Assembly (NCBI RefSeq): GCF_949987535.1
Contig: NC_080067.1
Location: 52,760,910 to 52,824,909, forward strand
From: Balaenoptera acutorostrata
Lineage: Eukaryota; Chordata; Mammalia; Artiodactyla; Balaenopteridae
DNA: 64,000 nucleotides
Direction of reading: 5' to 3'
This document shows, one piece after another, positions 1-10,094 of this stretch (positions within the stretch are counted from its first letter, which is position 1; each line of letters opens with the position of its first letter). The position numbers and the translations under genes were made by a program. A model generated the notes under the pieces. It was not told where the DNA came from and ran no database searches. It saw only the letters and a list, made by a program, of their open reading frames with translations.

Positions 1-939
1 TTGTTCTTGTTGTTGTTGTACCAATGTGGCTACACTATTATCTGAGCATTAACACACGGTGTCAGATAATTTTCAACTGCATGAAAGGGATCATAGTCTA
101 TTATCCAGATGAGGGTTTATTTTTCTCTCATAGAAAATAGACCAGGATCAGCCATCCAGGACTTTTACGGTGGCTCTTGTTGACATCAGAATCTAGATGC
201 TTTCTCTCTTTCTGCTCTTCTATTTTTGGCTTATGACTTTTATCCACACGGTCACCTCATGAATCCCAGATGTTTGATCTCTAGCCCTTCCTGAGCATTA
301 CAAGTGGAAGAGGAACAAAGCCACATGGAGAAAGCGTGGTGTCTTAATCAGGAAAGCAAAGCTCTTCCGGATATCTCCAGGCATCTGCTTACATTTTCTT
401 CACCCGAACTGTGCCTTATGACCACCCCTATCTTGAGAATGCTTGGAAATAACAGCTTTTAGCCAGTCACGAAACCACTTCTCTATTTGTATGGAAGAAG
501 GAGAGACTAGTGATATTAGTAGGTGACCAGCAGTCTCTACCTTACACTGACTGTTCTGCAGAGTATACGTAGAGTGGAATAAGAAAATGCATTTCTAAAA
601 AGATCCCATATTTAACTGCTTAGGGTATAAAGAAAAGATCTTGGAGGGAAATGTAGAGCAATGGATGGATGGTTGAAGATACTAGCCGGGAATGTTGAAG
701 AGGTTGATGTTTGGCCCAAGTGCACCAAGAAAGCTATTTTTTATTTTAAAAGGGTTAGAGGTTGACTTGTGTGGAATAAAGGAAGAGGCGCAGGAAAGAA
801 TACTAACATGAAGGAAAAGAAAAAGATAACCATGACTTGTTCCTTCATAATGTTTGAAAACCAAAGATAGGTAGGTGAATTTCACCTGTCTGCACCGCAC
901 ATGGGGTTGTAATGATGAACAAAGGCAGGCAGAACAGCC
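1..939. other. Unannotated non-coding stretch
   Basis: I see no gene, RNA gene or recognisable repeat here. The DNA is AT-rich with stops in all frames. The only open frame (682-900, minus strand) has no recognisable protein features and is treated as chance. Confidence 0.5.
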
Positions 940-1110
940 AGTTCTGGCTTCTTGACTCTTTGTTGCTTGGGTGACTCAGTTACTTAGCCTCTATCCCCAT
1001 GTCTGTGAAATTGAGACATTGACTATTCCTATCCCATGCTTTGCAAGATTAAATGTTATAATGCCCAACCCATAACAGTCCATCAAACCATGTTAAGTAT
1101 CATCATCATT
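940..1110 (+). repeat. MIR SINE relic
   Basis: This is a diverged but recognisable MIR in sense orientation. It shows the core order: a 'gggtgactcagttacttagcct' type stretch, then a 'ctgtgaaattgagac' equivalent of the usual 'ctgtaaaatggggat', then a 'gattaaatg' tail block. MIR is an ancient tRNA-derived SINE shared by all mammals. It appears non-functional. Confidence 0.6.
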
Positions 1111-1139
1111 AATGTTATGACTGCAGGCCTGGAAATTAT

Positions 1140-1290
1140 TTCACTGATTCTGGCTCAATCTTCACATAGCTGTTCTGTGTGATCTTGGACAAGTCATTTA
1201 ACTCTGGGCGCAGATTTTTTATTTCAGTAAAATGAATGTAGTAATATCAACCTCATGTGCTAGTTGTAACAAACAAATAACAGACTTATG
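1140..1290 (+). repeat. Second MIR SINE relic
   Basis: A second sense-oriented MIR-like piece lies just downstream of the first. The diagnostic words are 'gtgatcttggacaagtcat', 'ttaactctgggc' and 'tcagtaaaatgaatgtagta'. It is degenerate and its ends are approximate. It is either an independent insertion or part of a local duplication of the first copy. Confidence 0.55.
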
Positions 1291-3566
1291 CAAAAATCCT
1301 TTAAATGGAGAATCTTTATATCCAAGTGTGAGATATTATTAGTGTTACTATATTGCCTATACTTTTTTCCCCTTTCCTATTTGTTACTTTTTTTTCTCTA
1401 CTCTCTGCTTACTTTCTCAAATGAAATTGGTACAGGGTAGAGTAGCTAATATTTGGGATCTTTCTAAAAATTAGAGTTGACAAATATGGATGGTATTCCA
1501 TCAATCTGTAGCAGCTAGTGCCCAAATATTTATCTGTGAGAAACTGAGCTGTGGTCTAAAATACTCCTTGTGAGTTTTAGCTCAGATGGAAAAACTGTGT
1601 TTTCAAGCTGTGTGTGCCAGAGACCAATGTACTCTTCTGACATGTTATAAGTTCTAAGTGCTTCCTTTCAGCTTTGAAAAGTATTAAAATTGTCTACCGT
1701 TATGATAAACAATTCCCATTTAAAACAATCTCAGCTTGGAGAGTCTGCAGAGGAGAATAGTGCAGATGATCTGCCTCTGCTGGTGGGAGTGGTCACTGAT
1801 CTCCACTGCCCCCTGCCTCAGCCCTGGGGCAATTCCACATGCACTCGGCCTTAACAGCACCACAGTTCCCACAGATGTTGTCAGCTTTAGTCACTTTAAG
1901 TGGTCTCTGGTAAGCAGTAAAGAAATGGTTTCAGTAGGATATTCTTAATTTTTAGAGTTCAGGTAGATACTAACACATTCCTTTTATGCCTCCTACATAA
2001 TTTTCTATTAGTGCAATATATTGAATTTCTATTCCAATTTTCCATAATTTTACTGAAGGGACACTTAGTACTTAATAACAGCTTTTTCCAGATTGATGCA
2101 TCAGAACTTTTGTTTTTCACCATTAATTCTAAAACCTTAAAAATGAGGCTGAGTAATGGCTGGCATTTTTCTTTTGTATGTGTTAGGAAGAAGAGTTCTT
2201 CATACCTGGCTTCAGCTCTCCTTTAGTTTATCCCTCTTTTCTGCCCTTCTTTCTTACCCTACTTATAGACAAGATCAATGTCGTTCAAGATGTCAGCCAG
2301 CACTTAGGCAAAGCACATGGGTGCCATTGTCTTAAATGATGCCTGTGGTTTGGATCTCATTCTCAAGGACACAGGACTAGGGGACTCAATTGACTGGATG
2401 CTGAGGAAGTAGTTCACAATCAAGAGACCCACTAGGGATTTCTTTACAAATAAGAAGGCCAATATACTAATTTACAATAGAAAGTATTTCTTATCACAAG
2501 AAAATTTATGACTAACTATCCCTGGTATTGGCAGGCCTACCCCTAACCGTGTGGGGCTGAGACAAGGGTATAATCGGGGCCCACATACCATGTAAACGTT
2601 TAGGAGTAATAAATTAATATATGATTGATCAAAATATGTTCTGTCTTCCTACTTTGACAGATGTACCTTCGTTATAATCTAGAAGGCCAGGTTAGGATTA
2701 GAATTCTTCACTTTCCTTGTGGGGAGGAGCCAGCTTCATGGCTCCCAGCCTCCATGCCTATGCTCGCCAGCCTCTGACCCATCTCTTTTCATCCCTGGAT
2801 CTTTCCATGGCCTGCCAAGCATCTCACGTGTATGTTGTGAACACCTCAACCGACACAAGCACAAGTTAATCCGTTCCACCAGCAAACAGCCACCCACTGG
2901 CCATTCCTCTGCCTGCCTTTGGGAGGTGAGACCCAGGGAAGAGACAGTACAGACTAGTGAGGCAAACTTGGAGCCATTTAGGTAGGAACTCTAGGGTCCT
3001 GGGCAATCAGAACATGATGCTAGAGCCAGCCCAGATGCCCAGAGTAGACTTAAGTTGTCTCAGGTGCTCTAGGCTGGTGACCTTGACTCAGACCACAGTG
3101 TAGGGGCCCTCCTAACACTGATTAGTGCCGTTCAGCTGTTCTGTCCTTGCTTCATCTCTTGCTAGTTTGGCTTCATCACCACTCACTTCTCCGCTACCCC
3201 CACCATCTTGACTACTGCTCTCCTCCATCTCCTTACCAGTAATTCCCACCATCACACACTCTCCCTGACCCTCCACTCTGCCTAGAAAGCTTTATATGGA
3301 CTCTCAGATCCTCGTTTCCAGAAAGGACAAACATCAATTACCTTTAATCAAATAAATTTTAGGTCTGCAATCTGGAAATTCCCCTGAGTCACCTTGCCTG
3401 GATTTGGGGTGGGTCTCTTAACTCCTTAGTTAGCTGTCCTTAGGAATTTCCTGGGTTTACATAGCTATTACTGATCTCATCTATTGGATGAGCTTCCTTA
3501 ACCGTTATGAAAAATCATTAAGAAGTATTTCACTGGTTATCAGGATGATCTTAATATAAATTTCAC
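1291..3566. other. Unannotated non-coding stretch
   Basis: I see no gene. A pyrimidine-rich part (about 3140-3300) vaguely resembles sense L2 sequence but is too weak to call. Short open frames at 1736-1948, 2011-2226 and 2719-2985 have no domain, signal peptide or splice context that would support them. Confidence 0.45.
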
Positions 3567-3578
3567 CCCCAATATTCT

Positions 3579-3821
3579 GTTTTAAAAAATTTTAATTAAA
3601 GTATAGTTGATTTACAATGTTGTGTTAGTTTCTGGTGTACAGCAAGGTGATTCAGTTATACATGTATATATATATATATTCTTTTTAATATTCTTTTCCA
3701 CTATGATTTATTACAGGATATTGAATATAGTTCCCTGTGCTATACAGTAGGACCTTGCTGTTTACCTATTTTATATATAGTAGCTTGTATCTGCTAATCC
3801 CAAACTCTTAATTTATCCCCA
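3579..3821 (-). mobile_element. 5'-truncated L1 3' end, cetartiodactyl type
   Basis: Read on the minus strand this is the terminal part of an L1 3' UTR. It contains 'gtatagcacagggaacta', 'agaaactaacacaacatt' and 'gtaaatcaactatact', ending in an AT-rich tail. The same family occurs in sense at 9829-10084, so the two copies support each other. It is flanked by copies of a 'cccc(a)atattct' target sequence at 3567-3578 and 3822-3832. A short (AT)n run interrupts it near 3665-3680. It has no coding capacity. Confidence 0.8.
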
Positions 3822-3832
3822 CCCCATATTCT

Positions 3833-3856
3833 TTTTTTATTTTTTTTGATTATTTC

Positions 3857-3887
<31 letters not shown>

Positions 3888-4149
3888 TGGCTGTGTTGGG
3901 TCCTCGTTTCTGTGCGAGGGCTTTCTCTAGTTGCGGCAAGTGGGGGCCACTCTTCATCATGGTGCACGGGCCTCTCATTATCGCGGCCTCTCTTGTTGTG
4001 GAGCACAGGCTCCAGACGCGCAGGCTCAGTAGTTGTGGCTCACGGGTCTAGTTGCTCCGCGGCATGTGGGATCTTCCCAGACCAAGGCTCAAACCCGTGT
4101 CCCCTGCATTGGCAGGCAGATTCTCAACCACTGCACCACCAGGGAAGCC
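3833..4149 (-). mobile_element. CHR-type tRNA-derived SINE, antisense
   Basis: This copy is full length and inserted antisense. The head (right side, ending in 'ccaccagggaagcccc') is tRNA-like with B-box-type 'cggttcgagcc' related sequence, here mutated to 'ctcaaacccg'. The left end is a T-rich (TTTA)n tail, the complement of (TAAA)n. The target sequence 'ccccatat(t/g)ct' flanks it at 3822-3832 and 4150-4160. The 105-residue open frame across it (3846-4163) is a by-product of the SINE body and not a gene. Confidence 0.92.
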
Positions 4150-4229
4150 CCCCATATGCTTAAGTAAAGACTTAGTATAAATTCCTCCTCACTATTATTA
4201 AATAACCACTTCAAGTTCCTCACAAGAAT

Positions 4230-4394
4230 CAGTGGTTCTCAAACCCTAGGAAGTATCAGAGTCATCTGGAGGGCTTGTGAACCCCAGATTACTGGCTGGG
4301 GAATATGTGTGTATGTGTGAGAATTTCCATTTGTAGCAGGTTTCCAGGTGATACTGATGCTGCTGGTACAGGGGCTGCACTTGGAGAACCGCTG
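4230..4394 (+). mobile_element. MER5A non-autonomous hAT-Charlie transposon
   Basis: The element begins with the terminal repeat CAGTGGTTCTCAAAC and ends with GGAGAACCGCTG, its inverted counterpart. Internal words typical of MER5A are 'atcagagtcatctggagggc' and 'gatactgatgctgctggt'. It is about 165 bp, near the usual full length. No 8-bp target duplication is visible, so the flanks have decayed. It encodes nothing. Confidence 0.85.
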
Positions 4395-4439
4395 CTCTTC
4401 GTGTGCACTGTTCAGTCTCCTCTCATTCACTCTTCAGTA

Positions 4440-4945
4440 CAGCACAATCTATCCTCCAGCCTCGCCATCTACTGACATTGCTCTGACAAGAGGCACCAGT
4501 GCTCTCCTGTGGCTAACTCCAATGCTTAATGGCTAAGTCTAAAGGACACTTTTCCTGTCCAATAGATTCTTAGGAAACTTCTGATGTGCTTGATGTGATT
4601 TACCCCTACTTCCATATTCCTTCTTTTGAGTTTTATTTCATACAACTTTCTGGTCCTTCTACTGGTCTGGATGCTTTTCTTGCTTCATTCTCCACCTGGA
4701 GGGCCTCTACCCACTCCTCTTTCTAGACTGGGGCCCAGTGGCACTTTCTCAAAGAAGTGGTTCCTTTTCTTGTCCCAGAAACATGGATGACCCTTTCTTT
4801 TTCTTTCCCATTCTACTCTACTCATGCTTATATCATTCTCTCTGTAATGCCTATAATGGCATATATTTACTAGTCTTCTCCTTACTCAGGAGAGTAAGGA
4901 TTTTGACCAGATTTTCTTTTGTTCTTCCAAGTAGTGCTAAACAGT
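4440..4945 (+). repeat. L2 LINE fragment, sense
   Basis: This is old L2 sequence. The block at 4470-4540 ('gacattgctctgacaagag', 'ctaactccaatgcttaatgg') matches the RT-region phrase order of L2. The later part has the pattern found near the 3' end of L2 ('ctcaggagagtaaggattt' corresponds to the 'gagggcagggac' block). It is highly diverged, with boundaries good to about 50 bp. Confidence 0.5.
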
Positions 4946-7900
4946 AGGTGTAAAGACTTCCTATGGTTCCTTATAACCCTGCTGGGTACCAGTGCCCACT
5001 CTCATTCTCTGGGATGTAGCAAAGGTATGTTTATGTGAAGCACATAGGAAGGGTAAAAGCTAAGTCTCTGGGTTGGGACATATGTCAACTGCTGTGTTTC
5101 CCCTTGACAAAGTGCTGGTTGCCCATGAAGCGAAATCCTCTACAGATGCAGTTACCAGTGACAGGAACTGCTAGCATTATCTTGAGAGTGTGGAATGTTT
5201 TGCAGGCCTGGTAGTCTGAGGATGAAAATTCAGCTCCCATTCATCTCCCGGATGCCTGAACAATGCCATAGTTGCCCTTTGCTGAAAATATATTTCAGTT
5301 TGCATGGCTTTAGTGGATTTGGCCCTCTCTTCCCTTTCTCATTAAACTTTCTGCCCTCATCCTTTCCCCTTTCATCTCTCCTCCCTGAAAGGAAAGGAGA
5401 ATCTTTATCTTTGAAGCAAATATTTTATCCATTATAGGAGTTCACTATGTCCTTTAGGGTTAAATCTTTGGAAGCAAAGTCAGAAAGAAGGAAGACTTTT
5501 TTTCTTCTTTGCTTTTTTCACCCAATTATGTCACTCTTCTGGGTAATATGCGCAACACAGACTTGGTGCTTCTCTGTAGGATAACGTGAGGGTGAGAAGT
5601 ACTCTGTCTGCAAAAAGAAAATATGCTGGTTATTATGCCAAAACATAGCCTATAATTCAATTCATCATGCTGCCAGAAAACTTGACTATAACCTCTCTGC
5701 AGCCAGGAACTCTATGCTATTCATCTTTGTAGCTACCTTGCCTATTACACCTGTCATGCCTGTCATGTTTACTAGGGAATCAGGGGGTATCATCATTTCA
5801 CACAAGATGATAGCCTATTGCCACCATCTTCAGAAGAATTTCAAAGCATACACAGTTAACCCCTAATATTAATGCACCCTTGGAGCTCTAGGTCAGTAGG
5901 TCTGAAAAGAGCCTCTTGAATAATCATCCTTTCCCTCCTCCAAAGCCCTGTTTCTCCATATAATCTGGGGTCAGTAACAGCAGTAAGAAAGCCAGCAGCA
6001 GTCACATATGTGCAAGTCAAGCTTCTCTCCATCTGCTTCCTCCTTAGGGAAAATCTAATGCTAAAATGACTTTCTAAGGGGAGGAAGCACAGCTGTTTTC
6101 ACCACCATCTATGGCGTCACGGGATAAAAAAGCCCGCTTCCTTTCCCCTTAAGCTCTGGTTTCTTTTGGACACGTTTTGGATGGCAGCGATAATTCATTT
6201 TGCTGCTGGGATGCTGGTTCCAACAGCACCTCCTTTGCTGCTCTGGCCTCCACCCCATTTATCTCTGGCCCTGGGAGCCAGGGAGACACGGCTATTTCTA
6301 TCTCAGGCATCTGTGTTTTTGATCAGCTCATGTGTTAGGCCAATCTAAGTGTGAGGAGGAACTGAAACTACTTCACACTTGTCTGAAGTAGTGCCTTCAT
6401 TTTGGGTGAGGGGCAGAGAAGTGTGTGTTGATGCCGAGATGCCCGAGTCAGAGGGCAGAGATTCTGGCAGGGACACCGTTGCTGTCTTTGAGAGTCCTGG
6501 TGGAATCCAAGGAATGTGGAATGTGAGTTGTAGAGGAAAACTTTGGACAAATCTGGCAAAGTCTTCATATTTCTTTCTCTAAGAATGAAACTATGTCTAG
6601 ATAGAATCACTTTTTATTTTTCCAGCCCCAGAAATAAGATTATAGCCTGGCCAAGTGACCTCAGGTTTTTTACTGTAGTTTACTCACCTACATGGAGGTC
6701 CTGATTTTCCAGAGGAGCTCTAACTTTAAAAATTAAAATCGTATATTAATAACTCTTAGATTCTTTTATTTCTTTCATGTAATATCATTCTTCTCAAGAA
6801 GGAACACTTAATTCTAGTTAGTTTGAAGGGCCTGGCATTAGCATGATTTCAGTTCTCCCCATATGATCGTTGTACAGCCAGGGCTGAGAACCACTGACTG
6901 AGAAGCCATAAGAGCATCTCACTCTAAAGTGTAATTCGATGAGTCAAAGATTTACTAATAACTTACTGATATAATCTATCGAGTGGTTTCTTACTCCAGA
7001 CTATAGCAGTATATAGTTGGCATCTTTAAATTTCATAATTTGTTTTCAGTACAGAAATATATTGGAATTGGAATACAGGGCTAAGTGACTGTTTCCTTTG
7101 TGACTTAACAATGATGCTATGAGAGCTTACATTTTATGGTCCCTTACATTTTATCAACAGCATTTATACAACCTCATTTTACTTTGGAAACAATTCCACT
7201 TGGTCAGTATTTTGGCATTTGTAATGATATGAGGGAAATATTTCTAGAATGCTTCATGAGGAATATTACCAGAAAAGTAGCTTTTCTCTCTGCACACAGT
7301 CCACCCTGTGGTCCCAGCAAAGGTCAAAGTCGGGGATGTGAAATAGAAAAACACTTGAAAAACCCAAAGATGTGTAAAGCTGGCCCCTTTCACCCCATGT
7401 AGGAAAGGGAAGGAGGAAAGGCTACAAAATGAGGGGAGGTGATTGGTCAGACATGGTTGCAATGCCTTTCTTTCTCTGGGTTGAAAACCCTGGAGGGCAT
7501 CTGGGACAGTGGCAGCCATTTTGAGAGGAAATCTGAAAGCAGAGCTGTACTCTGGTCTCCCATTGAAACATAGGAATAGAGTAAAAGTGGAAGCAGGACA
7601 TAATTGTGTAAAGTTCCATGTGACGTGGAAAGGCTACAGATGTTCTCTTGGCCCCTACAAGAAAGCAGAAGGTTGAGAGCCACTGGCTTACTCTGATGCT
7701 ATGAAGTGGAGAACATAGACAGGACTCAGAGAGCTCTGAATCAGTGAGAACCAAGGTTGGGTCAAGTCCTTAGGGGAGGGCAACTCCACAGCTATTTTAG
7801 TTCTCCCCTGAACTCATGGAAACTGCTCCAGACTCCTGGGTTATCTAACTGCTTCTTCCTTGTCAAAGTTACCTAACTATGTCTCTTCTGAATGCACACT

Positions 7901-7984
7901 GGTCTAGAGTAAGTGGCAGCTGAATGGTTTAATGTGGATGATTCACACTGAGAGAGGTGGACTTGAAAGGCCATGTGGTCAGAC
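4946..7984. other. Unannotated non-coding stretch
   Basis: No gene is supported over these 3 kb. A weak L2-like 3' end may lie at 5640-5790. The words 'gctgagaaccactg' near 6879-6893 look like the terminal repeat of a decayed MER5-like hAT copy, but the rest is missing. The ORFs at 7136-7402, 7244-7519 and 7422-7754 overlap each other on both strands and show no protein features. Confidence 0.4.
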
Positions 7985-8225
7985 AAACCTCATCCAGTTC
8001 CAGCACTTTCTAGTTTGTTCTCCTTAAACAAGTCATTTAACACCTCTCAGCTGAGAATTCTTCTCTCAGCATCAGACATTTACATCTAGCTCTTAGAGCA
8101 ATATAAAAATTAACTACATAACTCTACTCGTTAATTTTGGTCTCTTTGGGTCATTGCAGAACTGGGCCTGGTCTATAGTGAGTGCTTAGAGTGGTCTATA
8201 AGCAATTGTTGAATGAATTGAATGA
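7985..8225 (+). repeat. Probable MIR relic
   Basis: Degenerate MIR-like order in sense: 'cagttccagcactttctagt', 'aaacaagtcatttaacacct', a middle AT-rich block, then 'gggcctggtctatagtgagt' with a 'gttgaatgaattgaatgaat' tail. The tail could instead be L2-like. Ends are approximate. Confidence 0.45.
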
Positions 8226-8860
8226 ATGTCTCAGCTAGGAGGCTTTTAGCTACAAGTGGCAGACAACCCAACTCGGATGCTCTTCAAAATGAATAAAATA
8301 TTAATATATAAGATAACATAATTGAGAAAGTCCAGAAACTTGGCAATGATTAATTATGGTTGAATTGCTAGCCCTGTTTTTTTTTTTCTTTTGTAATTCT
8401 CTAACTTTGACTTCCTGCCCATGCTGACTTCTTCATAGCTGTACTGATGGCTGCAAGAGTCCTAGACAAAGAAAATTCAGAGAAAAAGAGGACATTTTTG
8501 GTGATTCTGTCTTTGGAGTGAGGAAATGCCTTTCCCAGAACTCCCATCAAGGTTCTCTTCTTGCCTCATTTGACCAGATTGTAACACATGCTCATTTTTG
8601 AGTCAAACTCTCAATTAATTCAGTGCACTGACTGCTCAAGGCCTGGGTTCCTGTGCCCATCACTTCAGGGACAAAGGGATTATCCTTAGAATAATCAGTC
8701 TCTGAAGCTAGCAGAAGGGCCAGCTCTGGCTGAAGCACCTGGGTCATATGTGGGAGGGGTGGGTACTTGAACCCAAATTAAGGTACTTTTTGGAAGGAGA
8801 AAATGGATGCTGGTGAGACAATCAACCACTAATATTTACCACAATATGTAAGCACCAGCC
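8226..8860. repeat. Old interspersed repeat, family not determined
   Basis: Several phrases here recur in mammalian genomes ('agctacaagtggcagacaac', 'aggagaaaatggatgctggt'). I am fairly sure it is repeat-derived, perhaps LINE 5' or LTR-related, but I cannot name the family. No coding capacity is seen. Confidence 0.35.
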
Positions 8861-9009
8861 ACCGTATTTGGCATGTGGTGGGCTCTCAATTAATGCTGCC
8901 TTCGTTTCTCTTATAAGCAGGACTTGTATAAGAACTCAAAGAAAGTGAACAAGTGTTTTGGGGGTGGACAGTAAGTAGATTAGTGGGATTGGAGAAGGAT
9001 GGAGAGTAT

Positions 9010-9680
9010 ATCAGTCAGAATCCCAGGAGCAAACACATAATGCACTCAGATGAGGCAACTGAGGAGAATTTTTATAAAAGGGCTATTTACAAAAGCAAAG
9101 GGGACCAACCAGGGCTAGAGAGGCACTGCAGTGTTGGCAATGAGGGACGTGTTACTACCCCTAGGACTGAAGGGGCAATGGGGGGAAACTGTTAATAAAC
9201 CTGGACAGAGTAGCTCTCAGTTGGTCTCAGTAGTAGGGGTCGGAGTGGGGGAAGGGAGGGGATTTTGCCTCTTGGGGTACATTTGGCAATGTCTGGAAAC
9301 ATTTTAGATAGTCAGGACTTAGGAGATGCCATTGACGTCTAGTGGGTAACGACCAGGCATGCTGTTACACAGATCCATACAATAAAGTATTATCCTGCCC
9401 AGAATGTCAACAGTGTCAAGGTTGAGAAACCCTATACCAGAGAAGGCACTGCGAAAACAGAGGGATGCTCAAAGTCTGGCCTTTGCATATAACTCCGAGC
9501 AGCCAGAGACAGGGAGAGAGCTCGAGCAGGAGATACCCTCCCTGCCTCCCGCTGGCCCGTATCCCCATGGCTCCCGCCGAGCAGCAGGTTCATTTTTGTA
9601 GTTCAGCGATTGTTTAACTGGTTTCGGTGGCCTTCGAAAGCCTATCCACGGGCTGGAGACCAAACCTATGATAGAAAGGT
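9010..9680. repeat. Older repeat interrupted by MER20
   Basis: The parts at 9010-9217 and 9434-9680 look like two halves of one old repeat. The left half has 'tatcagtcagaatcccagga' and 'gggctatttacaaaagcaaa'; the right half has 'ggcctttgcatataactccg' and 'ccagagacagggagagagct'. The right half is relatively CpG-rich, as older GC-rich LTR or LINE leader regions can be. The family is not identified. Confidence 0.35.
9218..9433 (+). mobile_element. MER20 hAT-Charlie element
   Basis: It starts with 'cagttggtctcag' (decayed CAGTGGTTCTCA terminal repeat) and ends with 'ggttgagaaaccct'. The core words 'acatttggcaatgtctggaa' and 'gtctagtgggtaacgaccag' and the 'aaagtattatcctgcccaga' block match remembered MER20 sequence in order. 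Length of about 216 bp fits a full copy. The 8-bp target duplication is no longer visible. It is non-coding; MER20 copies elsewhere in eutherians have been reported as regulatory elements in the uterus. Confidence 0.82.
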
Positions 9681-9828
9681 TCATCAGATGACTATGACCT
9701 TCTTTAGTTTTGCATAGGGGTTAATAAGAAAATAGTCATTTGAGACTGTCCTATGTAAAGAAATGAAAGACTTAGTTTTCACTGATTTTTGCCACTCTGG
9801 CCTCTGACCAGCATGTTTGAGAATTAGA

Positions 9829-10084
9829 CATACATACACTATTGATACACTATATGTACCCATATATACACTATTTATACTATACGTATAAAGTAGATAA
9901 CTAATGAGAACCTATTGTATAGCACAGGGAACTCTACTCAGTGCTCTGTGGTGACCTAAATGGGAAGGAAATCCAAAAGAGAGGGGATATGTGTATACGT
10001 ATAGCTGATTCACTTTGCTGTGCAGTAGAAACTAACACAACATTGTAAAGCAACTATACTCCAATAAAAATTTTAAAAAAGAGA
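9829..10084 (+). mobile_element. 5'-truncated L1 3' end, cetartiodactyl type
   Basis: Sense copy of the L1 3' UTR also present at 3579-3821. It holds 'ttgtatagcacagggaactc', 'gtagaaactaacacaacatt' and a terminal 'actccaataaaaattttaaa' tail. A 10-bp target duplication 'gagaattaga' flanks it at 9819-9828 and 10085-10094. About 256 bp remain, so it is strongly 5' truncated and inactive. Confidence 0.88.
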
Positions 10085-10094
10085 GAGAATTAGA

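Noticed and set aside
3846..4163. Functional tRNA gene in the SINE heads
   Set aside because: The tRNA-like heads have A/B-box similarity but are part of dispersed SINEs, lack a full cloverleaf and are followed by the SINE body.
6840..6893. MER5-like terminal repeat
   Set aside because: Only one terminus-like word remains; the body is not recognisable.
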